A stretch of DNA of 64,000 nucleotides from Sporosarcina sp. PTS2304 (lineage in GTDB: Bacteria; Bacillota; Bacilli; Bacillales_A; Planococcaceae): NCBI RefSeq assembly GCF_003351785.1, contig NZ_CP031230.1, forward strand, positions 744,001 through 808,000, written 5' to 3'. This document shows positions 55,612 to 63,017 of this stretch, piece after piece. The position numbers and the translations under genes are program-made. The notes beneath the pieces were generated by a model. The model saw nothing but the letters and a program-made list of their open reading frames with translations, made no database searches and was not told the origin of the DNA. Position 1 is the first letter of the stretch, and each line of letters opens with the position of its first letter.

Positions 55612-56394
55612 TTGAAATTACTAATCGATGAAAACCCACTACAATTATTACCGTCATTAGTTCATCAAGTAGGGATGAATGGAGCAGTTTTTTTACAGCA
55701 ACTTCATTTCCGTTCGCTAGTTTCAAAAAATATACGAGAAGGGCATAAATGGGTATATAACACTTATGAAGAGTGGACGGAAGAGTTTACTTTCTGGTCA
55801 CCTACTACGATTCGACGAATTATTTATGATCTTGAGAAAAAAGAAATTCTACTCTCTACGTCATCATATAATAAAATGAAAATTGACAATACCAAATGGT
55901 ACCGAATCGATTATTCGAAAATCCATTGCTGTGCTGTCGCAAAAGAGCAGATGGTTCACTCGCAATGGACAAGTGCACCTGTCACTTCTGAACAAGTGGA
56001 TCTGTCTATAACCGACAAGCCAATAACCAAAGAACTTAAAATAAATAAAAATAAAGATATTGTCGAGACAAATCTCGACGCAGTGCAGCATATAATTAAT
56101 TATTTAAATGAAAAAGCCTACAAGCAATTCAAAGCGAATACAGTGGCTACGAAAAAGGAAGTAAATGCGCGTATAGCGGAGGGCTATACAATAGATGATT
56201 TTAAACGAGTGATTGACCACAAAGTATCCCAGTGGTTGAATGACTCCAAATTTCGTTCGTATTTACGCCCATCGACGTTGTTTCATCCGATAAACTTCGA
56301 GAACTATTTGAATGAGTGTTTAGATGTAAAGCCAGTAGTGTCAAGGCGACCTCTTCGTCCACCAGTGTTAGATTTTACTAGAGGAGAGAGATAA
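55612..56394 (+). CDS. Phage-type replication protein with conserved phage C-terminal domain
   Basis: The 260-residue protein begins with a DNA-binding region of winged-helix type (about 25-105, TFWSPTTIRRIIYDLEKKEI) and ends with a segment matching the conserved phage C-terminal domain (TIGR02220-like). That segment is YLNEKAYKQFKAN, then ARIAEGYTIDDFKRVIDHKV and LRPSTLFHPINFENYLNE. Such proteins start DNA replication in phages and prophages of Gram-positive bacteria. No other phage gene is near, so it is a remnant or a lone acquired gene. It starts with TTG after a strong ATAGGAGGAA site. Confidence 0.82.
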   Translation: MKLLIDENPLQLLPSLVHQVGMNGAVFLQQLHFRSLVSKNIREGHKWVYNTYEEWTEEFTFWSPTTIRRIIYDLEKKEILLSTSSYNKMKIDNTKWYRIDYSKIHCCAVAKEQMVHSQWTSAPVTSEQVDLSITDKPITKELKINKNKDIVETNLDAVQHIINYLNEKAYKQFKANTVATKKEVNARIAEGYTIDDFKRVIDHKVSQWLNDSKFRSYLRPSTLFHPINFENYLNECLDVKPVVSRRPLRPPVLDFTRGER

Positions 56395-56460
56395 AAATAG
56401 TAATAGATAAGGAGCATACTAGAGGATGTATAAATTGACTTATGGAATCGGGGTGAATAA

Positions 56461-56507
56461 AAACTGTTGTTGACGTAGAGATACCTTACGTCAACAACAG
56501 TTTCTCC
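56461..56507. terminator. Perfect 17-bp bidirectional terminator
   Basis: AAACTGTTGTTGACGTA (56461-56477) pairs exactly with TACGTCAACAACAGTTT (56487-56503). It serves the convergent replication-type gene and dapA. Confidence 0.85.
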
Positions 56508-56510
56508 TAT

Positions 56511-57404
56511 TTAAACTACCTTAAAACTAGCTTCTTCACTTGCAGGCAGTACTAGCTTCAGCGATTCTACTTGATCTTCTCGTAACGCGACGATCGGCAA
56601 GCGTACACCACCAACTGCCACACCTTGCAAATTCAAGGCCGTTTTAACAGGAGATGGATTGGGCGCTGAGAACATCGCTTTTATAATCGGTAATAACTGA
56701 CGATGTTCTTTCGCTGCTTGCGCAAGATTGCCATTTTTAAAATTTGTAATCATTGACTGCATTTCATTCCCAATGACATGTGCACTTACAGACACGATGC
56801 CAACACCGCCGATCGCAAGAACAGGAAGTGTCAAACCGTCATCACCGCTGTATAAAGAAAAGCCTTCGGGTGCACGTTCGATAATATCAGCCATAGCGTC
56901 AAGATCACCACTTGCTTCCTTTACTGTTACGATATTCGGCACATTTGCCAGTCGAATAATTGTGTCAGGCTCCATGTTGACGGCACTACGTCCTGGAATA
57001 TTGTATAACATGACAGGCAGTGCTGTCGTTTCTGCGATTGTTTTAAAGTGCTGATATAAGCCTTCTTGGCAAGGCTTATTGTAGTAAGGTGTGACGAGCA
57101 TGATGCCGTCTACTCCTGCCATTTCTGCTTGCTTCGTTAGTTCGATAGATTCTCTTGTGTTGTTCGAGCCTGTCCCAGCAATGACAGGGACTCTGCCTGC
57201 TACGACTTCTACAGTGAATTGGAATAATTCCACCTTTTCACTAGCAGTCAAGGTAGGGGATTCTCCAGTAGTACCTGCTACGACAAGTGCATCTGATCCA
57301 TTGTCTATTAAGTGATTGATTAACTGACGAGTAGCCTCGAAGTCAATATTTTCCTGTTCATCAAAAGGTGTTACCATAGCTGTTACGATTTGTCCAAAGT
57401 TCAT
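56511..57404 (-). CDS. dapA: 4-hydroxy-tetrahydrodipicolinate synthase DapA
   Basis: DapA condenses pyruvate with aspartate semialdehyde, the first step of the diaminopimelate/lysine branch; dipicolinate for spores comes from the same branch. The 297-residue product has VAGTTGESPTLT near 43, the active-site Tyr in YNIPGRS near 134, and the Schiff-base lysine in TVKEASGD near 162. It is a single gene under a lysine riboswitch, in contrast with B. subtilis, where dapA lies in another operon without this context. dapB is 24 kb away. Confidence 0.96.
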   Translation of the reverse strand: MNFGQIVTAMVTPFDEQENIDFEATRQLINHLIDNGSDALVVAGTTGESPTLTASEKVELFQFTVEVVAGRVPVIAGTGSNNTRESIELTKQAEMAGVDGIMLVTPYYNKPCQEGLYQHFKTIAETTALPVMLYNIPGRSAVNMEPDTIIRLANVPNIVTVKEASGDLDAMADIIERAPEGFSLYSGDDGLTLPVLAIGGVGIVSVSAHVIGNEMQSMITNFKNGNLAQAAKEHRQLLPIIKAMFSAPNPSPVKTALNLQGVAVGGVRLPIVALREDQVESLKLVLPASEEASFKVV

Positions 57405-57472
57405 GGTTCTCCACTTCCTATCTTTTTAGTAAAAACATAAGAGGGTGGAGGGCGGGTAATAATAGAACGCAA

Positions 57473-57503
57473 AAAGCAGCAACGAGGGCTCGTTGCTGCT
57501 TTG
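57473..57503 (-). terminator. Riboswitch-controlled terminator ahead of dapA
   Basis: On the reverse strand AAAGCAGCAACGAG pairs with its exact complement over a short loop and is followed by TTTTTGCG. This is the expression platform of the lysine riboswitch. Confidence 0.88.
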
Positions 57504-57526
57504 AAATAATAAATTATTTCTCTGCA

Positions 57527-57700
57527 TAAGATAGCCCTCCATATAGTTTCCTATATGACAATCCTGTACTTATTCAGCCCAGAACCAGCTTCGAGAATAA
57601 TGAGACTCTCTACACTTCGGCAAATTCCCCTTTCCGTAATCTTCGCAGGATCTCATCATCCTCTGAGTACGTACTGATGGTTTTTGCGCCTCTATCCTTA
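57527..57700 (-). ncRNA. Lysine riboswitch (L box)
   Basis: Read on the reverse strand, the leader has the L-box landmarks in order: P1 5' strand TAAGGATAGAGGCGC, then GAAAGGGGAA, GCCGAAG, a CTGG/GGGCTGAATAA region, and the closing GGAGGGCTATCTTA that pairs with the start. A strong terminator lies 25 bases downstream, before dapA. With lysine bound, the terminator should form and dapA transcription should stop. The match is by recalled consensus, not by a covariance model. Confidence 0.9.
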
Positions 57701-57792
57701 CTTCGGAATTTTCGAAATAAGTGATTGTTTAATTATCCTTACTTTACCTGTTGTTTGAGAGAATAGCAACCTAAAGTTGTGAAATCACTAAA

Positions 57793-57808
57793 AGAGTAGT
57801 TGTACTCT
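57793..57808 (-). terminator. Short terminator after the nitroreductase gene
   Basis: On the reverse strand AGAGTA-CAAC-TACTCT is followed by TTTTAG. The stem is short. Confidence 0.45.
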
Positions 57809-57836
57809 CTCCGTTTTGACAGATCAGAGTAGTGTA

Positions 57837-58454
57837 TTATCTGAATGTCACTTTGTCTTCAATAGCAAATCGTGTCGTTGAATAGGCGGGGCCTGCTTGC
57901 TTCCCAAGTGTAATTAAAACGATCGGGAAATGGCGGTCTGAGACGTTAAAACGTTCTGCAAATTGTGCTTTATCAAATCCGCCCATAGCTCCGGTAGCGT
58001 AGCCGCGTTCCTTCGCAAGTAGCATAAACTGCATCGCCACCAAACCGGCGTCAAATGTAGCTAAGTTTTTTCGTGCTTCCTCTGGTGCGTGCGGATACGC
58101 TTTGTTTGCATTCCCTACCAATATATCTTTACTCGTCTCATCGATAAAGCCAGCTTTAACCATACTGTTATAGACAGGTTCGATGTTCTGGTGAAGTTCT
58201 TTGTCGCCTAGCACTGCGATCACTGCAGAGGCTGTTTCTACTTGTTCTTGATTGTAAGCAATCGCTCGTAGATCTTTTCTTTCTTCTGGATCTAAAAACA
58301 CGATGAACTCCCAAGGTTGTAAGTTGCTTGTAGAAGGTGCCCGCGTTGCTTCTTTTAAAAGTTCTAGTATTTCTTCTTTTTCGATTGTAAAATCTGGGTC
58401 GTATTTTCTAACGGATTGGCGTTCTCGAATAGTAGTGGAAAGTGTCGCTGTCAT
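57837..58454 (-). CDS. Nitroreductase family oxidoreductase (YodC/MhqN-like)
   Basis: An FMN-dependent NAD(P)H oxidoreductase of 205 residues. The N-terminal IRERQSVRKYD gives the FMN phosphate contacts, APSTSNLQPWEF is the next FMN motif (near 38-49), and the C-terminal GYATGAMGGFDKAQF region is typical. It resembles B. subtilis YodC and MhqN, which are induced by quinones and azo compounds. It is divergent from an HxlR-family regulator, as yodC is from yodB. The likely role is detoxification of quinones or related electrophiles; substrate unknown. Confidence 0.88.
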   Translation of the reverse strand: MTATLSTTIRERQSVRKYDPDFTIEKEEILELLKEATRAPSTSNLQPWEFIVFLDPEERKDLRAIAYNQEQVETASAVIAVLGDKELHQNIEPVYNSMVKAGFIDETSKDILVGNANKAYPHAPEEARKNLATFDAGLVAMQFMLLAKERGYATGAMGGFDKAQFAERFNVSDRHFPIVLITLGKQAGPAYSTTRFAIEDKVTFR

Positions 58455-58485
58455 TAATAATTCCTCCTGTAAAATGGACTAATCT

Positions 58486-58525
58486 TTAGTAAGTACTAAT
58501 ATAGCATACTTTTAGTAAGTACTTA
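58486..58525. promoter_or_regulatory. Paired operators in the nitroreductase/HxlR divergent promoter
   Basis: TTAGTAAGTACTAA (58486-58499) and TTAGTAAGTACTTA (58512-58525) repeat with a 26-base step, so on nearly the same face of the helix. The core AGTAAGTACT is shared. Half sites of this sort are known for YodB/HxlR-type repressors. They overlap the nitroreductase promoter and abut that of the regulator. Confidence 0.65.
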
Positions 58526-58532
58526 GCGTCAA
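58503..58532 (-). promoter_or_regulatory. Probable promoter of the nitroreductase gene
   Basis: On the reverse strand TTGACG (58532-58527) and TATGCT (58508-58503) are 18 bases apart. One operator lies in the spacer and the other near the transcript start. Confidence 0.5.
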
Positions 58533-58544
58533 GTGTTTAGATTG

Positions 58545-58553
58545 TGATAAGAT
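58545..58553 (+). promoter_or_regulatory. Extended -10 element of the HxlR regulator gene
   Basis: TGATAAGAT (TG-N-TAAGAT) lies 30 bases before the start codon. The operator at 58512-58525 sits at its -35 position, in line with autoregulation. Confidence 0.4.
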
Positions 58554-58582
58554 AAAGAAAAGTCATGAGGAGGTTTTATTAT

Positions 58583-58927
58583 ATGACGAATCATTCACAC
58601 TGCACAGAAGCAGCTTGTCAACTATATAAGCAAGCGATTGAGTTTATCGGAAAACGTTGGACGGGAATAATTGTGTACCAATTATTAGACGGCCCGAAAC
58701 GTTATCACGAATTATTGCATGCGATTGATGGAATTTCTGATCGCCTACTCACTGAACGTTTGAAAGATCTGGAGCAAGAAGGGGTACTTGTCAAATACAT
58801 CATTACAGAGACGCCTAAAAAAGTAGAGTACGAATTGACTCCTATCGGCTATGAATTTAATAAAGTCTTCACTGCGATTATGGATTGGGGAATAAAAAAA
58901 GAAGCGTATAAAAAAGATTTACAATAG
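58583..58927 (+). CDS. HxlR family transcriptional regulator (YodB-like)
   Basis: A winged-helix regulator of 114 residues with the HxlR core FIGKRWTGIIVYQLLDGPKR and LLTERLKDLEQEG. It has a Cys in the N-terminal NHSHCTEAAC segment, close to where YodB-type sensors keep their redox Cys6; a second Cys lies five residues later. The start at 58583 follows AGGAGG. Its divergent position and shared operators suggest that it represses the nitroreductase gene in response to thiol-reactive compounds. Confidence 0.88.
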   Translation: MTNHSHCTEAACQLYKQAIEFIGKRWTGIIVYQLLDGPKRYHELLHAIDGISDRLLTERLKDLEQEGVLVKYIITETPKKVEYELTPIGYEFNKVFTAIMDWGIKKEAYKKDLQ

Positions 58928-59019
58928 AAAATGCCCTTCAACCGATTGAAGAACAGATTGAAAATATCTACATTCTGCTTTCGTCAAAAGAGGGATGCTG
59001 GGTGAAATACCTCTTCATT

Positions 59020-59466
59020 TTACCCATAAGCCTTTTGATGGGCTTTCTTTCTTTTTAAATAATCTTCATCAGCACGAATAGTATCCCAGTATTCTTTGAA
59101 AATGGCTGCTGACTCCGCTTTCACGGGATCGAGTTCACGTTCTTTTACATTCCCGTCCTCATCATATTTCCGCCCGCTTTTATGATTGGCGTAGCGGCGG
59201 GCACGCGTATACCCCATTTGGATAAATTTTCTGGCCATATCCATTCCGACGAAATCGTCATCTTTTCGGTATTGTTCAAATAATTCATAAATTTTTTCGG
59301 CGGATTCTTTAGCGATCTCAGGAGTTTTAAAACGCCAATGGGGTAAGATTTCACTTTTATACGGTTCGACTAATAGAACGCCTTGTTCTCCTTTGCCCAC
59401 TTTGTATAATTCTTTATGCTTTCGTATATTAATCGTTTTATAGTCCAAGTCATAGTCAAATGGCAT
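59020..59466 (-). CDS. DUF4385 family protein
   Basis: A soluble, highly charged protein of 148 residues with the family block VGKGEQGVLLVEPYKSEILP, then HWRFKTPEIAKESAEKIYELF and FVGMDMARKFIQMGYTRARR. I recall this pattern from DUF4385 proteins, found in many bacteria and some phages; no function is established. The start follows a ribosome site on the reverse strand (GGAGGCGTGG). It lies next to repeat copy C. Confidence 0.8.
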   Translation of the reverse strand: MPFDYDLDYKTINIRKHKELYKVGKGEQGVLLVEPYKSEILPHWRFKTPEIAKESAEKIYELFEQYRKDDDFVGMDMARKFIQMGYTRARRYANHKSGRKYDEDGNVKERELDPVKAESAAIFKEYWDTIRADEDYLKRKKAHQKAYG

Positions 59467-59532
59467 AGTCCACGCCTCCTTTTTTTCTTTTTTCCCTTAG
59501 TGGAGCATGTTAAAACGTTTTGCGTGACGGGT

Positions 59533-60527
59533 AGAATCCTTGAGTTTGTGTCGGGAAGTCAGTTGGTGTTCGTTCAGAAGTTGGTGTGGGATAAGTGACT
59601 TCTCCAGTGCGGTGCGGAAAAGTAGTGTACGTGTGAGGATTCTCCCTGCAGAACCGGACGCTTTCCTGAGGGGACGCGGCGGACTCGCCAGAAGTGCGTT
59701 GGCGATTACGCCTGTCGTCCTGATCCTCCAGGAGTCGCCGGTTCTTTCGGGAGAATCCTTGAGTTTGTGTCGGGAAGTCAGTTGGTGTTCGTTCAGAAGT
59801 TGGTGTGGGATAAGTGACTTCTCCAGTGCGGTGCGGAAAAGTAGTGTACGTGTGAGGATTCTCCCTGCAGAACCGGACGCTTTCCTGAGGGGACGCGGCG
59901 GACTCGCCAGAAGTGCGTTGGCGATTACGCCTGTCAAGTGCCAAAATGTGCTCCTTCTCGCTGCGCTTCACTCGCAAAAGCCGTCCTTCGCCACGGCTTT
60001 CCCTGATCCTCCAGGAGTCGCCGGTTCTTCCGGGAGAATCCTTGAGTTTGTGTCGGGAAGCCAGTTAGTGTTCTTCCAGAAATAAAGTATGGTAAGTTAC
60101 GCTTCCTGGACAGTATGGGTGGAGCTTTGGATTACCTGACTGAATGCATATAAGTCATTGCTTTTCTCACTCCATTCATCGAAACAGTCATAGTAGCTAG
60201 CAACACTTCACCGCTTTTTAACTTCAAAAACGGTCGCATTGTATCAGACAAGTCTATTTAGTTGGTCTTTCACCACATACAAAGAGTGATCAAACTGTCT
60301 TACACATACAAAGTACGGCTGAAGCTGAAAGACGATCGACTCCGGGAGGATCAGGAAAAGCCGTAGCGAAGGACGGCTTTTGCGAGTGAAGCGTAGCGAG
60401 AAGGAGCACATCTTTGCTTTTGACAGGTGTAACTCGCAGCGCTTGACGGTCCACCGCGTCCCCTCCGGAAAGCGTATCGTCTGGAAGCGTAAGCCGCAAG
60501 ACACGCTAAGTTAGCCTCACTCCATCC
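59533..60527. repeat. Composite dispersed repeat, copy C
   Basis: A non-coding block of about 1 kb and the longest of the three copies. Two left modules with a 219-bp period begin with AGAATCCTTGAG at 59533 and 59752. They are identical for about 180 bases, which points to recent duplication. A third AGAATCC is at 60035, after a module with a 64-base insert. The segment 59930-60019 is repeated in inverted form at 60338-60427, so the two arms of about 90 bases could pair over a loop of about 320. A further inverted match is CGCTTTCC...GACGCGGCGG against 60450-60485. The block ends with CTCACTCCATCC, as copies A and B do. Confidence 0.87.
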
Positions 60528-60672
60528 AATCACCGTTCTAACTAGCTAAAGTCGTCTGCTTATTTCTATCGACTACCTCGCTTTTCAATGAATGAATTAT
60601 ACAAAATATAGCCAGTTAACAGACGTGGTATAATTTATTCAAAGTATATATTACGCATGGAGGAATGTTTCA
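60528..60672 (+). other. Gap between repeat C and mrfB
   Basis: About 145 bp without a recognisable gene. It should carry the mrfB promoter; GTGGTATAATTTATT (near 60625) contains a TATAAT that could be its -10 box. Confidence 0.4.
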
Positions 60673-60780
60673 GTGAAGAATCTACTTACAAAAAGGTTCT
60701 ATTCCTATAGATCATCACATAAACTAAAGAGCTGTTTGCGAACGGAACATGAGAATGGGTTGAATCGTCATGTCTTATGA
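60673..60780 (+). CDS. Possible 35-residue leader peptide overlapping the mrfB start
   Basis: A GTG with a good GGAGGAA site six bases ahead opens a 35-codon frame rich in Arg, Lys, Ser and His (start VKNLLTKRFYSYRSSHK). It ends with a TGA inside the first codons of mrfB, which itself has no clear ribosome site. Translational coupling is a possible purpose. No relative is known to me, and it may be chance. Confidence 0.35.
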   Translation: MKNLLTKRFYSYRSSHKLKSCLRTEHENGLNRHVL

Positions 60781-62044
60781 GAAAAAATTACTGGCGATGA
60801 AGTCACTTGTGAAAAAAACGAAAGTAGTGGAACAAGTAGCCGAAACGTTCAGCAAGCCTCCAGCGCCGGCATACGAAAAACGCTGGATGACGACAGGACT
60901 TGAAAAAATAGAGAATGATTTCGGTGTTGTTTATCAACGGGTCATTCGTTATCCGCTGACTTATAGGCATGGGGATATTTGTCTAGGGGACGTTCAAGAA
61001 AAATTGAAGCAGTGGACAGAAACCGGCTATGCGCATCCGCTCTCACCGAAAGATGGAAAGGTACTGTTTTTTGATACGGAAACGACCGGATTAAAAGGCG
61101 CCGGTGCAGTCATTTTCTTAATAGGTTTATTGGAATTACAGGCAGAGGAATTTGTTATGACGCAATATGTTTTACCAAACCCTGATCATGAAGCAGCTTT
61201 TCTGTATGCATCGGGGCTTTGGCGGGAAGACTTAACATTAGTTACGTATAACGGGAAAAGTTTTGACTTTCCGCAACTGCAAACGCGCTGGTCGTTGCAC
61301 CGCAAACAATTGCCGGCATTACCCATTCCTCATCAAGTCGATCTATTGCATGGATCTCGCCGTATTTGGAAAGGGCAAATGGAGTCGTTCAAGTTGACCG
61401 AAGTAGAACGCAAACAATTAGGATTTCACCGGAAAGATGATATTCCCGGACATATGGCTCCTATTATTTATCAAGATGCGGTGAAAAATGGCCGTGCGGA
61501 AATTTTAATGAAAGTCCTATCGCATAATGAATGGGATATCCTTTCGTTAGTAACACTTTTTAGTCTCTCTACAGACATCATCTTGGACGAAAATAGTCAA
61601 GAAAATGCCCATATTGCAACGAATATCGCAAAATGGTTTCAAGATCTTGGTTTGACGGAAAAAAGTTATTCAGAGTTGCAGCGAATTGTAGAAACGTATG
61701 GAACGAGTTATCCGCTCACACATTATCATCTCGGGCTTGTATTAAAAAGGCATAAAGAATATGAACTTGCTGTACAGTCTTTTGAAATTGTCGCTACATA
61801 TGGAGAAGGTAAAGAACAAGTGCTGGCGTACGAAGAACTGGCAAAATTGTATGAGCATCAGTTCAAAGAATGGATGCAGGCATTCGAACGGATTCACAGC
61901 GGTAAAGAGTTGTTACAGAAACAGCGGACGTTGCCACAGCGCTTCGTTCAACGTATGGAAAATAATTTTCTGAAACGGGAAATACGCGTACGAAATAAAC
62001 TATTTCCCGGGCAAGCGCAGAAACCGACAGAAGACAAGTACTAG
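60770..62044 (+). CDS. mrfB: DNA repair exonuclease MrfB (YprB)
   Basis: The 424-residue protein has a DEDDh-type exonuclease domain (about 95-270). The acidic residues are in FFDTETTG (near 104), in the NGKSFDFP segment (near 165) and in HNEWDILSL (near 259). A TPR-like helical C-terminal part follows (about 290-400). In B. subtilis YprB/MrfB is the nuclease partner of MrfA in mitomycin C repair. The start lacks a good ribosome site of its own. Confidence 0.92.
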   Translation: MSYEKKLLAMKSLVKKTKVVEQVAETFSKPPAPAYEKRWMTTGLEKIENDFGVVYQRVIRYPLTYRHGDICLGDVQEKLKQWTETGYAHPLSPKDGKVLFFDTETTGLKGAGAVIFLIGLLELQAEEFVMTQYVLPNPDHEAAFLYASGLWREDLTLVTYNGKSFDFPQLQTRWSLHRKQLPALPIPHQVDLLHGSRRIWKGQMESFKLTEVERKQLGFHRKDDIPGHMAPIIYQDAVKNGRAEILMKVLSHNEWDILSLVTLFSLSTDIILDENSQENAHIATNIAKWFQDLGLTEKSYSELQRIVETYGTSYPLTHYHLGLVLKRHKEYELAVQSFEIVATYGEGKEQVLAYEELAKLYEHQFKEWMQAFERIHSGKELLQKQRTLPQRFVQRMENNFLKREIRVRNKLFPGQAQKPTEDKY

Positions 62045-62077
62045 CATAGGGACTAAAGACAAAGAAAGACAACTTAT

Positions 62078-62085
62078 GCTATAAT
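62078..62085 (+). promoter_or_regulatory. Extended -10 promoter of gpsB
   Basis: TGCTATAAT is a near-perfect extended -10 about 37 bases before the gpsB start, with a weak AAGACA-like -35. Confidence 0.55.
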
Positions 62086-62121
62086 GACCTTATGGAATCA
62101 TAGATGGAAGGACGTTTTGTC

Positions 62122-62424
62122 ATGGAATTAAAGCTGGATTCAAAAACGATTTTAGAAAAAGAATTTAAACAAGCAATACGTGGGTATAAACAAGAAGAAG
62201 TCGACTGGTTTTTGGATGATGTCATTCAAGATTACGAGACATTTAAGAAAGAAATTGCACGTCTGACAGAAGAAAACCAAAAGTTAAAAGCAGAAGCCAT
62301 TTCTACTCAAAGACGTTCCGCAACACCTGCGCCACAATCGACAAACTATGATATCATCCAAAGAATTTCTAACCTAGAACGTGAAGTGTTTGGAAACAAA
62401 TTAGCTGAAACAGAATCACGCTAA
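62122..62424 (+). CDS. gpsB: Cell division regulator GpsB
   Basis: GpsB is a DivIVA-like membrane-associated adaptor that shuttles PBP1 between septum and side wall. The 100-residue product has the N-terminal lipid-binding/coiled-coil part KEFKQAIRGYKQEEVDWFLD and the conserved C-terminal SNLEREVFG used for trimer/hexamer formation. I use the ATG at 62122; the ATG at 62104 is at the ribosome site. PonA, its known partner in B. subtilis, is coded at 47.6-50.3 kb. Confidence 0.95.
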   Translation: MELKLDSKTILEKEFKQAIRGYKQEEVDWFLDDVIQDYETFKKEIARLTEENQKLKAEAISTQRRSATPAPQSTNYDIIQRISNLEREVFGNKLAETESR

Positions 62425-62453
62425 TAGGATCTACGGGTTGTTGAACGAATTCA

Positions 62454-62482
62454 TTGTCAGCATGATAGATTTGGTGTATACT
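62454..62482 (+). promoter_or_regulatory. Promoter of rnpB
   Basis: TTGTCA and TATACT are separated by exactly 17 bases, and the RNA 5' end would start about 9 bases after the -10 box, which is ideal. Confidence 0.7.
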
Positions 62483-62490
62483 CAAGAATG

Positions 62491-62887
62491 CCATAGGGAG
62501 TATTCAGGTAATCGCTGCAATTTCGGTTGTAGAGGAAAGTCCATGCTCACACGGATCTGAGATGACCGTAGTGTTCGTGCTCGGTGAAAAAATAAGCCGG
62601 GGCAATGCAGTAGCATTGATGGCGGGAATAAATCCTACGTCTTCGGATATGGATGAGATTCTCTGAAAGTGCCACAGTGACGTAGTCGGCATGGAAACAT
62701 GTCGAGTGGAACGGGTAAACCCCACGAGTGAGAAACCCAAATTATGGTAGGGGCGCTCTTCCGAAAGAATTCAATGGAGGAAGGGACAGGCAATTGTCTG
62801 TAGATAGATGATTACCGCTCCAAGTACGAGGCGTAAGCCGTTTGAGTACCGGAGAACAAAACATGGCTTACAGAATACTCTATGGCA
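62491..62887 (+). ncRNA. rnpB: RNase P RNA, Bacillus (B) type
   Basis: The RNA subunit of RNase P, which cleaves tRNA 5' leaders. The ends pair: CCATAGGGAGTATTC with GAATACTCTATGG (P1). Universal core segments are present: GGTAATCGCTGCAA and GAGGAAAGTCCATGCTCACA near the 5' end, GAAAGTGCCACAGTGACG in the middle, AAACCCCACGAGTGAGAAAC, and GTAGATAGATGATTACCGCT near the 3' end. Length of about 395 nt is right for the B type. It lies after gpsB, as in B. subtilis. Confidence 0.97.
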
Positions 62888-62900
62888 TGACTTTACAATT

Positions 62901-62932
62901 AGCTCTCCTACAGTTTTGGGAGAGTTTTTCTT
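62901..62932 (+). terminator. Terminator after rnpB
   Basis: CTCTCC pairs with GGGAGAG across a short loop and is followed by TTTTTCTTTTG. Confidence 0.8.
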
Positions 62933-63017
62933 TTGTATTCGAATAAAATGTACATAAACCTTCTATATAGATAGAATTGACCAAAACCACTTGATCACGA
63001 AGAATGGAGTGTTATGC

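Noticed and set aside
59533..60060. Possible CRISPR array because of spaced repeats
   Set aside because: The repeat unit is about 219 bp, there are no short direct repeats with unique spacers, and no cas gene is near.
59497..60085. Long open frames on both strands in repeat C that look like a repeat protein of 140-180 residues
   Set aside because: They arise because the 219-bp unit is a multiple of three. Several overlapping frames are open, none has a ribosome site, and the protein sequences are not conserved in copies A and B in the same frame.
54600..60600. A prophage or a new defence island in the accessory block
   Set aside because: Only one phage-type gene is present. The others are dapA, a nitroreductase with its regulator, DUF4385 and a membrane protein; no nuclease, toxin-antitoxin, integrase or typical defence domain was seen.
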